64,000 bases of DNA from an uncultured Acetatifactor sp. (GCA_910577665.1 CAJTOJ010000001.1:1-64000), one strand, 5' to 3'. Positions 52,505 through 61,569 are shown, counted from the first letter of the stretch. The notes: generated from the letters alone by a model not told the origin. Translations and numbers: made by a program.

Positions 52505-54091
52505 ATGAGCAGCATGAGAGGAATTGACACACCGGTGAGACAACGCAGGCGGCGGGTTTTCAAGGAAGTGGCTGACCTTGCCTATCATTCCACGAATCTG
52601 AAGGATGACATGGAAGCCCTGCCATACAAAATTGTGGACTATGAGGAGCCACTGTACTGGGAGAGCGTGTACCGGGACCGGGCTATCATCCGGGAACGGC
52701 TGCGGCTGGCTATGGGTATGAGTCTGAGGCCGGAGAACAGGGAACATCCAGGCCATCTGACACAAGGGCTGGAGGAGAGTAATATTGATGAAAAATATTA
52801 CGAACCGCCACTTATGCAGGTGATTCCTTCTGCCTGTAATGCCTGCCCAGAGGATCACTATGAGATCACCAGTTCCTGCATGGGCTGTGTGGCCCATCCC
52901 TGTCAGAGTGTCTGTCCCAGAGGTGCCATCTCCATGGTGAACGGGAAGTCCGTGATCGACCAGGAGAAATGCATCAAATGCGGCAAATGCAAGGATGTAT
53001 GCCCTTATGATGCGGTCTGCCACAAAGAGAGACCTTGTAAAGCGGCCTGCGGGGTGGGGGCCATCCAGTCAGACCGGTTCGGCCGGGCCTGCATTGACAA
53101 TGAAAAATGTGTATCCTGCGGTATGTGCATGGTGAGCTGTCCTTTTGGCGCCATTGCAGACAAGTCCCAGATTTTCCAGCTGATCCGTGCCATGCAGTCC
53201 GGCAGGGAAGTGATCGCCCAGGTGGCGCCTGCCTTTGTGGGACAGTTCGGTCCCAGGGTGACACCGGATATGTTCAAGACAGCCTTGAAGGAGCTGGGAT
53301 TTACAGGGGTATACGAGACGGCGATCGGTGCAGATATGGGCTGTATGGCGGAGGCGGAACACTATGTGAAGGAAGTGGCAAGCGGCAACCAGGCTTTTGC
53401 CCTGACTTCCTGCTGTCCCTCCTGGTCTGTGATGGCAAAGACCCTGTTTCCAGAGACCATCGACAAGATCAGCAACGAACTGACCCCCATGGTAGCCACC
53501 GCCCGGGTGATCAAGCAGGAGCATCCGGATGCCCTGGTGGTGTTCATAGGGCCCTGTGCCTCCAAGAAGCTGGAAGCCAGCCGCAGAACCGTGCGGTCCG
53601 ATGTGGATTTTGTGATCACTTTTGAGGAGCTTACGGGTATGTTTGAGGCCAGAGGGATACTCCTAGAGGAGATCTCTGCCATGGATGAGATGCAGGATGC
53701 CACCGGTGCCGGGCGCGGATATGGTGTGGCCGGAGGAGTGGCCAGCGCCATTGAGGAGTGCATCCAGACGTATTATCCGGGCACAGAGGTGAAGATCGAA
53801 CACGCGGAAGGACTGGCTGAGTGCCGGAAAATGCTGCTGTTAGCAAAGGCTGGCCGGAAGAACGGCTGCCTGATCGAGGGCATGGCCTGTCCGGGAGGAT
53901 GCATTGCAGGGGCAGGGACCAACATTCCCATTCCCCAGGCGATAAAGGAAGTGGCGAAGTTCAAGGCCGCGGCAAAGGATGTAGTGCCTGCGGCTTCCAC
54001 CCGGAATACATCGGAGGAAGCGAACCATGGGACTGGAGAAATTTGTAGAACAGGCGGGGCAGCAGTTTGTGCGGGACAACTTGATGTCTGA
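52505..54091 (+). CDS. Monomeric [FeFe] hydrogenase, group B-like
   Basis: A 528-residue cytosolic hydrogenase. The N-terminal ferredoxin part has several four-cysteine motifs (CMGCVAHPCQSVCPRGA, CIKCGKCKDVCPYDA, CVSCGMCMVSCPFGA). The H-cluster motifs are TSCCPSW (Cys303/304), GPCASKK (Cys351) and MACPGGC (Cys462/466). The second motif starts with G instead of the M of classical HydA, as in group B enzymes. It would couple ferredoxin oxidation to hydrogen or sense hydrogen/redox state. The last 22 residues are poorly hydrogenase-like and overlap the next gene by 65 bases. AAGGTGGAG precedes the ATG. Maturases HydEFG are not in this window. Confidence 0.9.
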   Translation: MSSMRGIDTPVRQRRRRVFKEVADLAYHSTNLKDDMEALPYKIVDYEEPLYWESVYRDRAIIRERLRLAMGMSLRPENREHPGHLTQGLEESNIDEKYYEPPLMQVIPSACNACPEDHYEITSSCMGCVAHPCQSVCPRGAISMVNGKSVIDQEKCIKCGKCKDVCPYDAVCHKERPCKAACGVGAIQSDRFGRACIDNEKCVSCGMCMVSCPFGAIADKSQIFQLIRAMQSGREVIAQVAPAFVGQFGPRVTPDMFKTALKELGFTGVYETAIGADMGCMAEAEHYVKEVASGNQAFALTSCCPSWSVMAKTLFPETIDKISNELTPMVATARVIKQEHPDALVVFIGPCASKKLEASRRTVRSDVDFVITFEELTGMFEARGILLEEISAMDEMQDATGAGRGYGVAGGVASAIEECIQTYYPGTEVKIEHAEGLAECRKMLLLAKAGRKNGCLIEGMACPGGCIAGAGTNIPIPQAIKEVAKFKAAAKDVVPAASTRNTSEEANHGTGEICRTGGAAVCAGQLDV

Positions 54092-54869
54092 TGAATTTCT
54101 GGAATTTATCCAGCTGAACAGACTGCCTTACGACACTATGATTGCCTACTACCGTTGTGCGATCATGGAGATAGAGACTAAATTCAAGGTACTGAACGAG
54201 CAGTTTTCCCTGCAGTATGACCGGAATCCCATAGAGGGCATAGAGACCCGTATCAAATCCCTGGAGAGTCTGCTCAGGAAGGCCAGGAATAAGAAGATTC
54301 CCCTTAACATGCAGTCCCTGGAGCAGAATATCCGGGATATTGCAGGGGTGCGGGTGGTGTGTTCCTTTCCGGATGATATCTATATGCTAGCGGACTGCCT
54401 TCTGGGACAGGACGACATTACCCTGGTTGAGAGAAAGGATTACATTGAACATCCCAAGCCAAGCGGCTACCGGAGTCTGCATTTGATCGTGGAAGTTCCC
54501 ATATTCCTGCAGAAGGAAAAGCGACTCATGAAGGTGGAAGTGCAGCTGCGTACCATTGCCATGGATTTCTGGGCCAGCCTTGAGCACAAGCTGCGCTACA
54601 AGAAGAATATTCCGGAAGAGGAGGCCGCACAGCTTGCAAAAGAGCTGGTGGAGTGTGCCAACTTAAGTGCTGCCTTAGACCGTCATATGGAGGACATCCG
54701 CAACCGGATCGCCAGGGCGGAGGCAGAGCACGGGGAGCCAAAGCGTAAGGTGCAGTCCATAGGGAATCTGCTGCTGAAGCATAAGATGCTGGAACAGGGA
54801 GGAGAGGATGCCCTTCTGGAAGAAAATAGAGAATTAGATTGCAGTTTTTCCAAAAAGAGGATAAAATAG
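54027..54869 (+). CDS. relQ: Small alarmone synthetase (RelQ-type (p)ppGpp synthase)
   Basis: A 280-residue RelA/SpoT synthetase-domain protein without the HD hydrolase and regulatory domains of long Rel. Motifs: RIKSLESLLRKARNKKIPL, IRDIAGVRVVCSFPDDIY, IEHPKPSGYRSLHLIVEVP and VEVQLRTIAMDFWASLEHKLRYK. It makes pppGpp/ppGpp from GTP/GDP and ATP. GGAGGA lies upstream of the ATG at 54027, inside the hydrogenase gene, giving a 65-base overlap in another frame and suggesting coupled translation. The gene may be regulated together with hydrogenase. Confidence 0.9.
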   Translation: MGLEKFVEQAGQQFVRDNLMSDEFLEFIQLNRLPYDTMIAYYRCAIMEIETKFKVLNEQFSLQYDRNPIEGIETRIKSLESLLRKARNKKIPLNMQSLEQNIRDIAGVRVVCSFPDDIYMLADCLLGQDDITLVERKDYIEHPKPSGYRSLHLIVEVPIFLQKEKRLMKVEVQLRTIAMDFWASLEHKLRYKKNIPEEEAAQLAKELVECANLSAALDRHMEDIRNRIARAEAEHGEPKRKVQSIGNLLLKHKMLEQGGEDALLEENRELDCSFSKKRIK

Positions 54870-54966
54870 AAAAATACGATTCCGCAGGATGCAATCCTGC
54901 AAAAATGGAGGAGAAAAGCCTTCAAATATCAAATTTGCCCGTTTGTGGCGGGCAGGGAGGTCAGCA

Positions 54967-56448
54967 ATGAAGATCAGAACCAGATATGCGCCCAGTCCTA
55001 CAGGAAGGATGCATGTGGGCAACCTGCGTTCCGCCCTCTATGAATTCCTGATTGCAAAGCATGAGGAGGGCGATTTTATGCTACGCATTGAGGATACGGA
55101 CCAGGAGCGTTTTGTGGAGGGGGCCACAGAGATCATCTACCGCACGTTGGAGCAGGTAGGGATTACCCATGACGAAGGTCCGGACAAGGATGGGGGATAT
55201 GGCCCTTATGTGCAGAGTGAGCGGATGAAGACCGGCATCTACATGAAATATGCAAAGGAGCTGGTAGAGAAGAAAGAAGCGTATTACTGCTTTTGTGACA
55301 AGGAACGTCTGGCTTCCTTGAAAACAGAGGTGGTGGAGGGAAAGGCAATTACAGTCTATGATAAGCATTGCTTGTCTCTTTCGAAGGAGGAGATCCAGGC
55401 AAACCTGGAGGCAGGGAAGCCCTTTGTGATCCGGCAGAACAATCCAACGGAGGGCACTACAACCTTCCATGATGAGCTGTATGGGGATATCACTGTGGAG
55501 AACAAGGAGTTAGACGACATGATCCTAATCAAGTCGGATGGCTATCCCACCTATAATTTTGCCAATGTGGTGGATGATCACACCATGCATATCACACATG
55601 TGGTCCGGGGCAATGAATATCTGTCTTCTTCCCCCAAATATACCCGTCTGTATGAGGCTTTTGGCTGGGAGCCACCCAGATATGTCCATCTGCCCCTGGT
55701 GACAGATGAGAATCACAAGAAGCTGGCCAAGAGAGGGGGCAGCACTTCCTTTGAGGATCTGATGGAGCAGGGATTCCTGGCAGAGGCTGTGGTGAACTTT
55801 ATCGCGCTTCTGGGCTGGAGTCCGGAGGAGAACCGGGAGATTTTCTCCCTGGAGGAGCTGATCAAAGCCTTTGATTACCACAGGATCAGCAAATCCCCTG
55901 CGGTGTATGATGTGGTGAAGCTGCGCTGGATGAACGGCGAGTATATTAAGGCCATGGATTTTGACAGGTTTTATGATATGGCGCAGCCTTATCTGGAGAA
56001 AGCCCTGGAAGCAGGACCGGCCCAGGATGCCGTACCGTTTGGAGAGTCTGCACGAAAGAAGATTGCCGCCATGGTGAAGACCCGTATTGAGGTGTTTACC
56101 GATATCCCGGAGATGGTGGATTTCTTCCGGGAGCTGCCAGAATACGATGTTGCCATGTATACCCACAAGAAAATGAAGACGGACGCTGCATCCTCCCTGC
56201 AGGTCTTACAGGATGTACTGCCCCTTCTGGAGGCCTGGGAGGATTACAGCAATGACGGGCTGTATGGGATGCTCTCAAAATATGTGGAGGAGAAGGGATA
56301 CAAGAACGGCTATGTGATGTGGCCCATCCGCACTGCCGTGTCCGGGAAGCAGATGACCCCGGCAGGCGCCACGGAGATCCTGGAGGTACTGGGCAAGGAG
56401 GAATCCCTGCGCAGGATCCGGAAGGGTATAGAACTGCTGTCGGTATGA
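54967..56448 (+). CDS. gltX: Glutamyl-tRNA synthetase
   Basis: A 493-residue class I synthetase: RYAPSPTGRMHVGNLRSALYEF (HIGH-type motif HVGN), FMLRIEDTDQERF, DDHTMHITHVVRGNEYLSSSPK, and the KMSKS-type loop read as HKKLAKRGG, where the usual serine is alanine. It charges tRNA-Glu (and often tRNA-Gln in these bacteria). ATG 54967 follows GGGAGGT. Its stop codon overlaps the helicase start. Compare the divergent KLAKR loop to other Lachnospiraceae before reading anything into it. Confidence 0.94.
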   Translation: MKIRTRYAPSPTGRMHVGNLRSALYEFLIAKHEEGDFMLRIEDTDQERFVEGATEIIYRTLEQVGITHDEGPDKDGGYGPYVQSERMKTGIYMKYAKELVEKKEAYYCFCDKERLASLKTEVVEGKAITVYDKHCLSLSKEEIQANLEAGKPFVIRQNNPTEGTTTFHDELYGDITVENKELDDMILIKSDGYPTYNFANVVDDHTMHITHVVRGNEYLSSSPKYTRLYEAFGWEPPRYVHLPLVTDENHKKLAKRGGSTSFEDLMEQGFLAEAVVNFIALLGWSPEENREIFSLEELIKAFDYHRISKSPAVYDVVKLRWMNGEYIKAMDFDRFYDMAQPYLEKALEAGPAQDAVPFGESARKKIAAMVKTRIEVFTDIPEMVDFFRELPEYDVAMYTHKKMKTDAASSLQVLQDVLPLLEAWEDYSNDGLYGMLSKYVEEKGYKNGYVMWPIRTAVSGKQMTPAGATEILEVLGKEESLRRIRKGIELLSV

Positions 56449-58478
56449 TAAATCTACAAGGGATGAATGGATCACAGCGGGAAGCTGTGATCCACGGGCA
56501 GGGACCGCTACTGTTGCTGGCGGGTCCCGGCTCCGGCAAAACCTTCACTATCACAAACCGTATCCTGTATCTGATGGAACAGGGGATTTCCCCGGAGAAG
56601 ATCCTGGTGATCACCTTTGCCAGAGAAGCAGCACTCTCTATGCAGAGCCGTTTCCAGTCAATGGCACCATCCGTCAGTCCCGTCAATTTTGGCACCTTTC
56701 ATTCTGTTTTCTATCATATTTTACTGGATTCCAATGCCTGTGGCAGAGCAAAGCTGCTGGGCAGTTCGGAAAGACAAAATCTTATGATTCCAATATTAAA
56801 GAAGTATAAGGCAGAAGACACCGGGCAATCCCTTTGGGAGGATACCAGGGAAGATGCCATGCAGATTCTGTCTGCGGTGAGCTTCTATAAAAATACCTGT
56901 AGGCTGGAGGACGCCAGGGAGAAACTGCCCTTGCAATGGCAGAAGTACTTTGAACAGATCCTGGAGGAATATGGACAGCGTGTAAAGAGCGGCGGATGGC
57001 TGGATTTCGATGACATGCTGTGGGAATGCAGGGAATTGTTAAAGGCCAGGGCGGGGATACGACGGCGGTGGCAGGAGCGTTTTTCCCATATCCTGATAGA
57101 TGAATTCCAGGACATCAATCCGGTGCAGTATGAGGTGGTAAAACTTTTGACCAGGGAACCTTTCAATATCTTTGCCGTGGGGGATGATGACCAGTCCATC
57201 TATGGCTTCAGAGGATCCTGGCCAGAGTGCATGAGGCGTTTTGTGAAGGAATTCGGGGCGAAGAAGCTGCTGTTGGATGTGAATTACCGCAGCAACCAGC
57301 AGATCATTGACGCTGCCCTGGCTGTGATCGGGGAAAACAGGGACAGATTCCAGAAAGTCCTGCGTCAGAATCCGGCCAGGATGGATCAAGGGGACTGCAA
57401 CAGCGTAAGACATCTGTCTTTTCCCGGGAGGGAGGAGGAATACAGGTATTTGGAGGAGCAATTGGAGCGATTTGCCAGACAGCAGGGCAGGGAAGGCAGA
57501 ACCTGTGTTGTCCTGTTTCGGACCAACTCCTACATGCAGGGACTGGCCGTGCGTCTGCGCAGGCTGGGGATCTCTTTTCAGATGAACAAGGGAACCCGGA
57601 ATCCATACAGCCATTTTGTGGCTGGTGATGTGATGGCATATCTAAGACTGGCCGGGGGAAAATGGAACCGGACGGATGTGCTCAGGGTCATGAACCGGCC
57701 TTCCCGTTATCTTAGCAGGGAGGCGGTGGGAAGCAGCCGTACCATAGGGGAGATGGCGGAGTATTACAGAAGACAGGAGATACCGCAGGGGGACAGGAAA
57801 GGAATCCTGGATGCCTTACAACTCTTTGGGAGGCATCTTTCCTGTATGGGCAGACTTTCCCCTTCCCTGGCAGTGACCTATCTGGAGCGGGCTGTGGGGT
57901 ATGGAAAATGGTTACGGCAGACTGCAGGAAGTGAAGAGAGACGACTGGAATGGATGGAGGTTCTGGAATGGATGAAGGAGGATGCCGCAGGCTACAACAA
58001 CGTGCAGGAATGGGAGGAGGCCCAGAAGGAGTATGGTGCTTTCCTGGAGACTGGTAAGGGAAACAGGTTCAGGCAAAATGGCGCAATGGGGCCCGAAACC
58101 AGATCCGGACAGTTCCTGGAAGCAGAAGTTCCCTGCATTTACCTGATGACAGTTCATGCATCAAAGGGGCTGGAATTTGACAAGGTATGGATCCCGGACT
58201 GCAATGAAAATGTATTTCCTTATGGAAAACTTTTGCCGGATTCTGTGGCAGAGGAGGAGAGGCGGGTATTCTATGTGGGGATGACAAGGGCAAAAGAAAG
58301 CCTGGAACTCCTTAGCCTCACAGGCACCAGGGAACGTCCCAGGCAGATCTCCCGTTTTTTGTGTCCGCTGTCTTACTTATCGTCTTCCCCGTCCACCAGT
58401 TCATCAAATTCTGCATTGTCCAGGAATTCATCGAAAGCATCTGCAACCTTCTCATATTCCTCGTCATCTGCAATGTAG
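56445..58478 (+). CDS. UvrD/Rep/PcrA-type superfamily 1 helicase
   Basis: A 677-residue ATP-dependent DNA helicase: Walker A LLLLAGPGSGKTFTITNRILY, LVITFAREAALSM, HILIDEFQDINPVQYEV (motif II), AVGDDDQSIYGFRGSWPEC (motif III), LDVNYRSNQQIID (IV), YLMTVHASKGLEFDKVWIPD (V) and EEERRVFYVGMTRAKESL (VI). It is shorter than PcrA and resembles stand-alone UvrD-like helicases. It overlaps gltX by four bases (ATGA). The last 35 residues are Ser-rich (LSSSPSTSSSNSALSRNSS) because they are read antisense to the acidic end of the convergent DUF1292 gene; the native stop may have been lost. Confidence 0.88.
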   Translation: MINLQGMNGSQREAVIHGQGPLLLLAGPGSGKTFTITNRILYLMEQGISPEKILVITFAREAALSMQSRFQSMAPSVSPVNFGTFHSVFYHILLDSNACGRAKLLGSSERQNLMIPILKKYKAEDTGQSLWEDTREDAMQILSAVSFYKNTCRLEDAREKLPLQWQKYFEQILEEYGQRVKSGGWLDFDDMLWECRELLKARAGIRRRWQERFSHILIDEFQDINPVQYEVVKLLTREPFNIFAVGDDDQSIYGFRGSWPECMRRFVKEFGAKKLLLDVNYRSNQQIIDAALAVIGENRDRFQKVLRQNPARMDQGDCNSVRHLSFPGREEEYRYLEEQLERFARQQGREGRTCVVLFRTNSYMQGLAVRLRRLGISFQMNKGTRNPYSHFVAGDVMAYLRLAGGKWNRTDVLRVMNRPSRYLSREAVGSSRTIGEMAEYYRRQEIPQGDRKGILDALQLFGRHLSCMGRLSPSLAVTYLERAVGYGKWLRQTAGSEERRLEWMEVLEWMKEDAAGYNNVQEWEEAQKEYGAFLETGKGNRFRQNGAMGPETRSGQFLEAEVPCIYLMTVHASKGLEFDKVWIPDCNENVFPYGKLLPDSVAEEERRVFYVGMTRAKESLELLSLTGTRERPRQISRFLCPLSYLSSSPSTSSSNSALSRNSSKASATFSYSSSSAM

Positions 58479-58702
58479 TCCAGAACGGGTTCTTCGTTGG
58501 GATCATCCGGATTCTCGCTGTAGGCATAGAACCATACTTCCCCGTCCTTGTTCTCTCCATCCTCATTCAATGGGAGCAGGGCAATATAATCCTTTGACTC
58601 TACAGTCAGGATGGTGACAATGGCGCAGGTTACCAATGTGCCATCCTCCAGCTCCAGTTCCACAGTCATCTCTTCGTCAGCGTACTCCTTGTTTTTTGCC
58701 AT
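58373..58702 (-). CDS. DUF1292 (YrzB-like) protein
   Basis: A 109-residue acidic protein: MAKNKEYADEEMTVELELEDGTLVTCAIVTILTVESKDYIALLPLNEDG then an Asp/Glu-rich tail EEPVLDYIADDEEYEKVADAFDEF. This family (Bacillus YrzB) is a widespread Firmicute protein of unknown function. AGGAGG lies before the start at 58702. Its last 106 bases overlap the convergent helicase gene on the other strand. An extended reading from further upstream would run into repeat copy B and is not believed. Confidence 0.88.
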   Translation of the reverse strand: MAKNKEYADEEMTVELELEDGTLVTCAIVTILTVESKDYIALLPLNEDGENKDGEVWFYAYSENPDDPNEEPVLDYIADDEEYEKVADAFDEFLDNAEFDELVDGEDDK

Positions 58703-58771
58703 GTGATAGCCTCCTAATGTGTATTTTTGCAGGGCAGGTTGCTGTTTTGGTGATTCAATAGGTGTAGAATG

Positions 58772-58943
58772 GTTACTGTTCATTTGGCATTGCCGCCAGG
58801 TGTTGTCACACTTTCTTTGCGTGACAAACCCGGGATCGTATGCGCCAAAACGCAAAGAACATGCGTTTTGGCGCACGCTGTCTCGGGTTTTTGAGCAAAA
58901 TGCGCTCAAAAACGCCTCGCGTTACTGACGAGTGAACAGTAAC
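58772..58943. repeat. MITE-like palindromic repeat, copy B (best preserved)
   Basis: A 172-bp element with perfect 11-bp terminal inverted repeats GTTACTGTTCA (58772-58782)/TGAACAGTAAC (58933-58943). Inside are a perfect 14-bp hairpin TGCGCCAAAACGCA (58841-58854)/58862-58875 and a perfect 9-bp hairpin TTTTTGAGC (58888-58896)/GCTCAAAAA (58904-58912). The left half aligns with copy D at 6320 and with copy A at 1708. No ORF is present. Confidence 0.8.
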
Positions 58944-58982
58944 TATGAATCCCCTTTTTCGTACTATCTTAAGTATAACTGC

Positions 58983-59011
58983 TTGTGATTTGTCTTGCAA
59001 TACATTATAAT
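58983..59011 (+). promoter_or_regulatory. Promoter for the GH13-like gene
   Basis: TTGTGA (58983-58988), 17-bp spacer, perfect TATAAT (59006-59011), about 65 bases before the start at 59075. With copy B it explains the 372-base gap. Confidence 0.6.
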
Positions 59012-59074
59012 TATTTTGTAACTTATCTTTGGATGGCATGGCTATAAAAGCAACATCGGGAAAGGCAAAAATAT

Positions 59075-61066
59075 ATGGCAGAGTCTGGTTACACGAATCC
59101 CTACCCTCTGGGGGCACATCTTGAGGAGGGAAAACTTCGTTTTTCATTTGCTTCAAGGAAAGCATCCTGTGGCATTATACTTTATGACAGGAAGACAGGA
59201 AAACAATTACAAAGGATACCATTTACGGCAGAAGAGAGAATCGGGAATCTCTATTGTAAGTGTGTGGAAGGGCTGGAGGCCTCAGAAATTGCCTACCTGT
59301 TCTATGAGGATGGGAAGGTGGTGGCAGACTGGTATGCCAGGGCTTTCCTGGGCAGGAGGAAATATGGTGTGCGCCAGGATGTAGTCAGCTGGAAGGCGAT
59401 AGTACCCACGGATAGCTATGACTGGGAGGGAGATGCCAGGCCACGGCTTCCTGGAGAAGACTGTGTTGTCTATTGTATGCATGTGCGGGGATTTACAGCC
59501 CATGGATCCTCCGGGGTGGCCTGCCGGGGAACATTCCGGGGAATTATAGAGAAGCTTCCTTATCTGCAGGAGAGCGGATTCACTACCCTGGAATTGCAGC
59601 CAGCCTACGAGTTCGCAGAGCTACCTGCGAAGCAGGAAGGGAGGAAGGCGGATGCTGTCCCGGATGTGCCTGTATTGCCTGCACAGGAGGAAAACGAAAA
59701 AAAGCTGAATTACTGGGGATACCAGAGAGGGTATTACTATGCACCCAAATCGGCCTACGCCTGGGACAAGGATGCTGTTAAGGAGTTCAAGGATCTGGTG
59801 AAGGCCCTTCATGAGCGGCATATGGAACTGGTGATGCAGTTCTATTTTCCAAAAGAAGTGCATGTGGCAGAGATTCCGGAACTGCTCCGGTTCTGGGTAC
59901 TGGAGTATCATGTGGATGGATTTCATCTAATGGGAGAGAACCTTCCTGTGGAGATGATTGCTGCGGATGCCTGTCTGGCGGACACCAAATTGTGGTATTA
60001 TGGTTTCCGCACGGATGCTTTGTATGGGAGAGATGGCCATGTGGGATACAGGAATCTTTCTTTCTACCAGGATGATTACTGTATGACCTTGAGAAAGTAT
60101 CTGAAGGGTGATGAGAATATGTTATCCGGTGTGCTTCACCAGATGCGTTATCTTCCCCCAGATGCAGGCAGGATCCATTATATTACCAATTATAGTGGCT
60201 TTACATTGATGGATCTGGTATCTTATGACCAGAAACACAATGAGGCAAACGGTGAGGAGAACCGGGATGGGAATTCCTATAACTGCAGCTGGAACTGCGG
60301 GGAGGAGGGGACAAGCCGCAAGGCCAGGGTACGCAGCCTGCGGCTGAAGCTGATCAAGAATGCATTCTGTATGCTGCTGTTTTCCCAGTCTTCCCCACTG
60401 ATCTTTATGGGGGATGAATTTGGGAATTCCCAGAAGGGCAACAACAATCCCTATTGCCAGGACAACCTGTGTACCTGGCTGGACTGGAGGGATCTTGAGA
60501 AAAACAGGGAGATCTACGTGTTCTGGAAACAGATGGTGGAATTCAGAAGGAACCATCCGATCTTACATCCCCCTGCAGGACTTAGGCTCATGGACTATGC
60601 AGCCTGTGGATATCCGGATCTGTCCTATCATGGGGAGAATGCCTGGCGGCCAGATACAGAGTACTATAGTAGACATATCGGGCTGATGTTCTGCGGCAAA
60701 TATGCCAGGACAGAGAAGAATAAGGAAGACGCATTTATCTATCTGGCCATGAATATGCACTGGGAGAAGCATTTCCTGGCCTTGCCCAGGCTGCCGAAGG
60801 GAATGCAGTGGAAGCTTGTGACAGATACGGCCCAGGAAGTGGAAAAACCTAGTGAAGCCGCAAAGGTGGCAGGAGAGAAGGACAATTGTGGAAAACGGGC
60901 AGAGTATCTGACCCACAAAATCCCAGGGGAAGGTCCACGGTGGGAGAAGCCGGGATGGGAGGCGGGCAGTGCCGGAGTCTGCCACATAGGCCCCAGAAGT
61001 ATAGCCGTTTATATCAGTGTCTGCCCAGCAGCATGCAACATGAGGATCCGGGAAGAGGTGTCTTAG
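59075..61066 (+). CDS. GH13_11-like (glycogen debranching/isoamylase-type) protein, apparently catalytically dead
   Basis: A 663-residue protein with debranching-enzyme layout: N-terminal beta domain, a barrel beginning VVYCMHVRGFTAHGSSG (YELHVRGFT-like), YWGYQRGYYYAPKSAYA, and DLVSYDQKHNEANGEENRDGNSYNCSWNCGEEG, which is near-identical to active enzymes. Yet the nucleophile region VDGFHLMG has Met286 where GFRFD has Asp and His284 where it has Arg. The region IV HDGF is YSGF (Tyr373-Ser374), and the acid/base Glu region is KLWYYGF, without Glu. All three catalytic residues thus look replaced, while the fold seems intact. It may bind glycogen or act as a regulator. The ribosome-binding site is GGGAAAGG, somewhat distant. 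Confidence 0.72.
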   Translation: MAESGYTNPYPLGAHLEEGKLRFSFASRKASCGIILYDRKTGKQLQRIPFTAEERIGNLYCKCVEGLEASEIAYLFYEDGKVVADWYARAFLGRRKYGVRQDVVSWKAIVPTDSYDWEGDARPRLPGEDCVVYCMHVRGFTAHGSSGVACRGTFRGIIEKLPYLQESGFTTLELQPAYEFAELPAKQEGRKADAVPDVPVLPAQEENEKKLNYWGYQRGYYYAPKSAYAWDKDAVKEFKDLVKALHERHMELVMQFYFPKEVHVAEIPELLRFWVLEYHVDGFHLMGENLPVEMIAADACLADTKLWYYGFRTDALYGRDGHVGYRNLSFYQDDYCMTLRKYLKGDENMLSGVLHQMRYLPPDAGRIHYITNYSGFTLMDLVSYDQKHNEANGEENRDGNSYNCSWNCGEEGTSRKARVRSLRLKLIKNAFCMLLFSQSSPLIFMGDEFGNSQKGNNNPYCQDNLCTWLDWRDLEKNREIYVFWKQMVEFRRNHPILHPPAGLRLMDYAACGYPDLSYHGENAWRPDTEYYSRHIGLMFCGKYARTEKNKEDAFIYLAMNMHWEKHFLALPRLPKGMQWKLVTDTAQEVEKPSEAAKVAGEKDNCGKRAEYLTHKIPGEGPRWEKPGWEAGSAGVCHIGPRSIAVYISVCPAACNMRIREEVS

Positions 61067-61153
61067 GCGGAGGTGGATGACCCTGGCCAAGGACAGACAC
61101 ACAGGAGGGAGAATCCGCATATGATACCGTAAAACAGAGATACGGTGAGAGAT

Positions 61154-61564
61154 ATGAACTGTCTGATCTGGATTCTACTGCTGCTGGGATGCAGCGGGAA
61201 TGCGTGTGGCCGTGGCACCTGTGGTGGCAATTGCTGTAGCAGGGACAGGGGCGGCCACAGACATGATGGCGGCTGCCGGGATAATGACTGTGGCAGAAAG
61301 GATCATGGCTGCGGTAGTGGCGGCCATCATCATGGGAAGAATGACTGTGGCTGTGAGAACAGGGACAGAGATCCCGGAAACGGGTGCAGGCTCAATGACT
61401 GTGACTGCAGGGAGGAGCATATTCCTATGCCTATGCCTTGTGGTGCATGTGATGGCCAGGGACATGAGGACAGAGGCCGGATGTGTGATGCCAACATGGC
61501 ACCACCTGCCTGGCAGGATTATCCGGTGCTTCCACGCAGGGAAGGCTGTGATTGCGAGGACTGA
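61154..61564 (+). CDS. Cys/His/Gly/Asp-rich small protein
   Basis: A 136-residue protein with a short hydrophobic start (MNCLIWILLLLGCSGNACG) and then low-complexity sequence with about 22 cysteines, many His, Gly, Asp and Arg (RGGHRHDGGCRDNDCG, GSGGHHHGKNDCGCENRD). The hydrophobic start may anchor it or act as a signal. The Cys/His density suggests metal binding or a disulfide-rich surface/spore layer, but no family is recognised. GGTGAG precedes ATG 61154. It lies 90 bases after the GH13-like gene. A second frame in this region (61200-61709) is judged a shadow. Confidence 0.6.
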   Translation: MNCLIWILLLLGCSGNACGRGTCGGNCCSRDRGGHRHDGGCRDNDCGRKDHGCGSGGHHHGKNDCGCENRDRDPGNGCRLNDCDCREEHIPMPMPCGACDGQGHEDRGRMCDANMAPPAWQDYPVLPRREGCDCED

Positions 61565-61569
61565 CCCTG

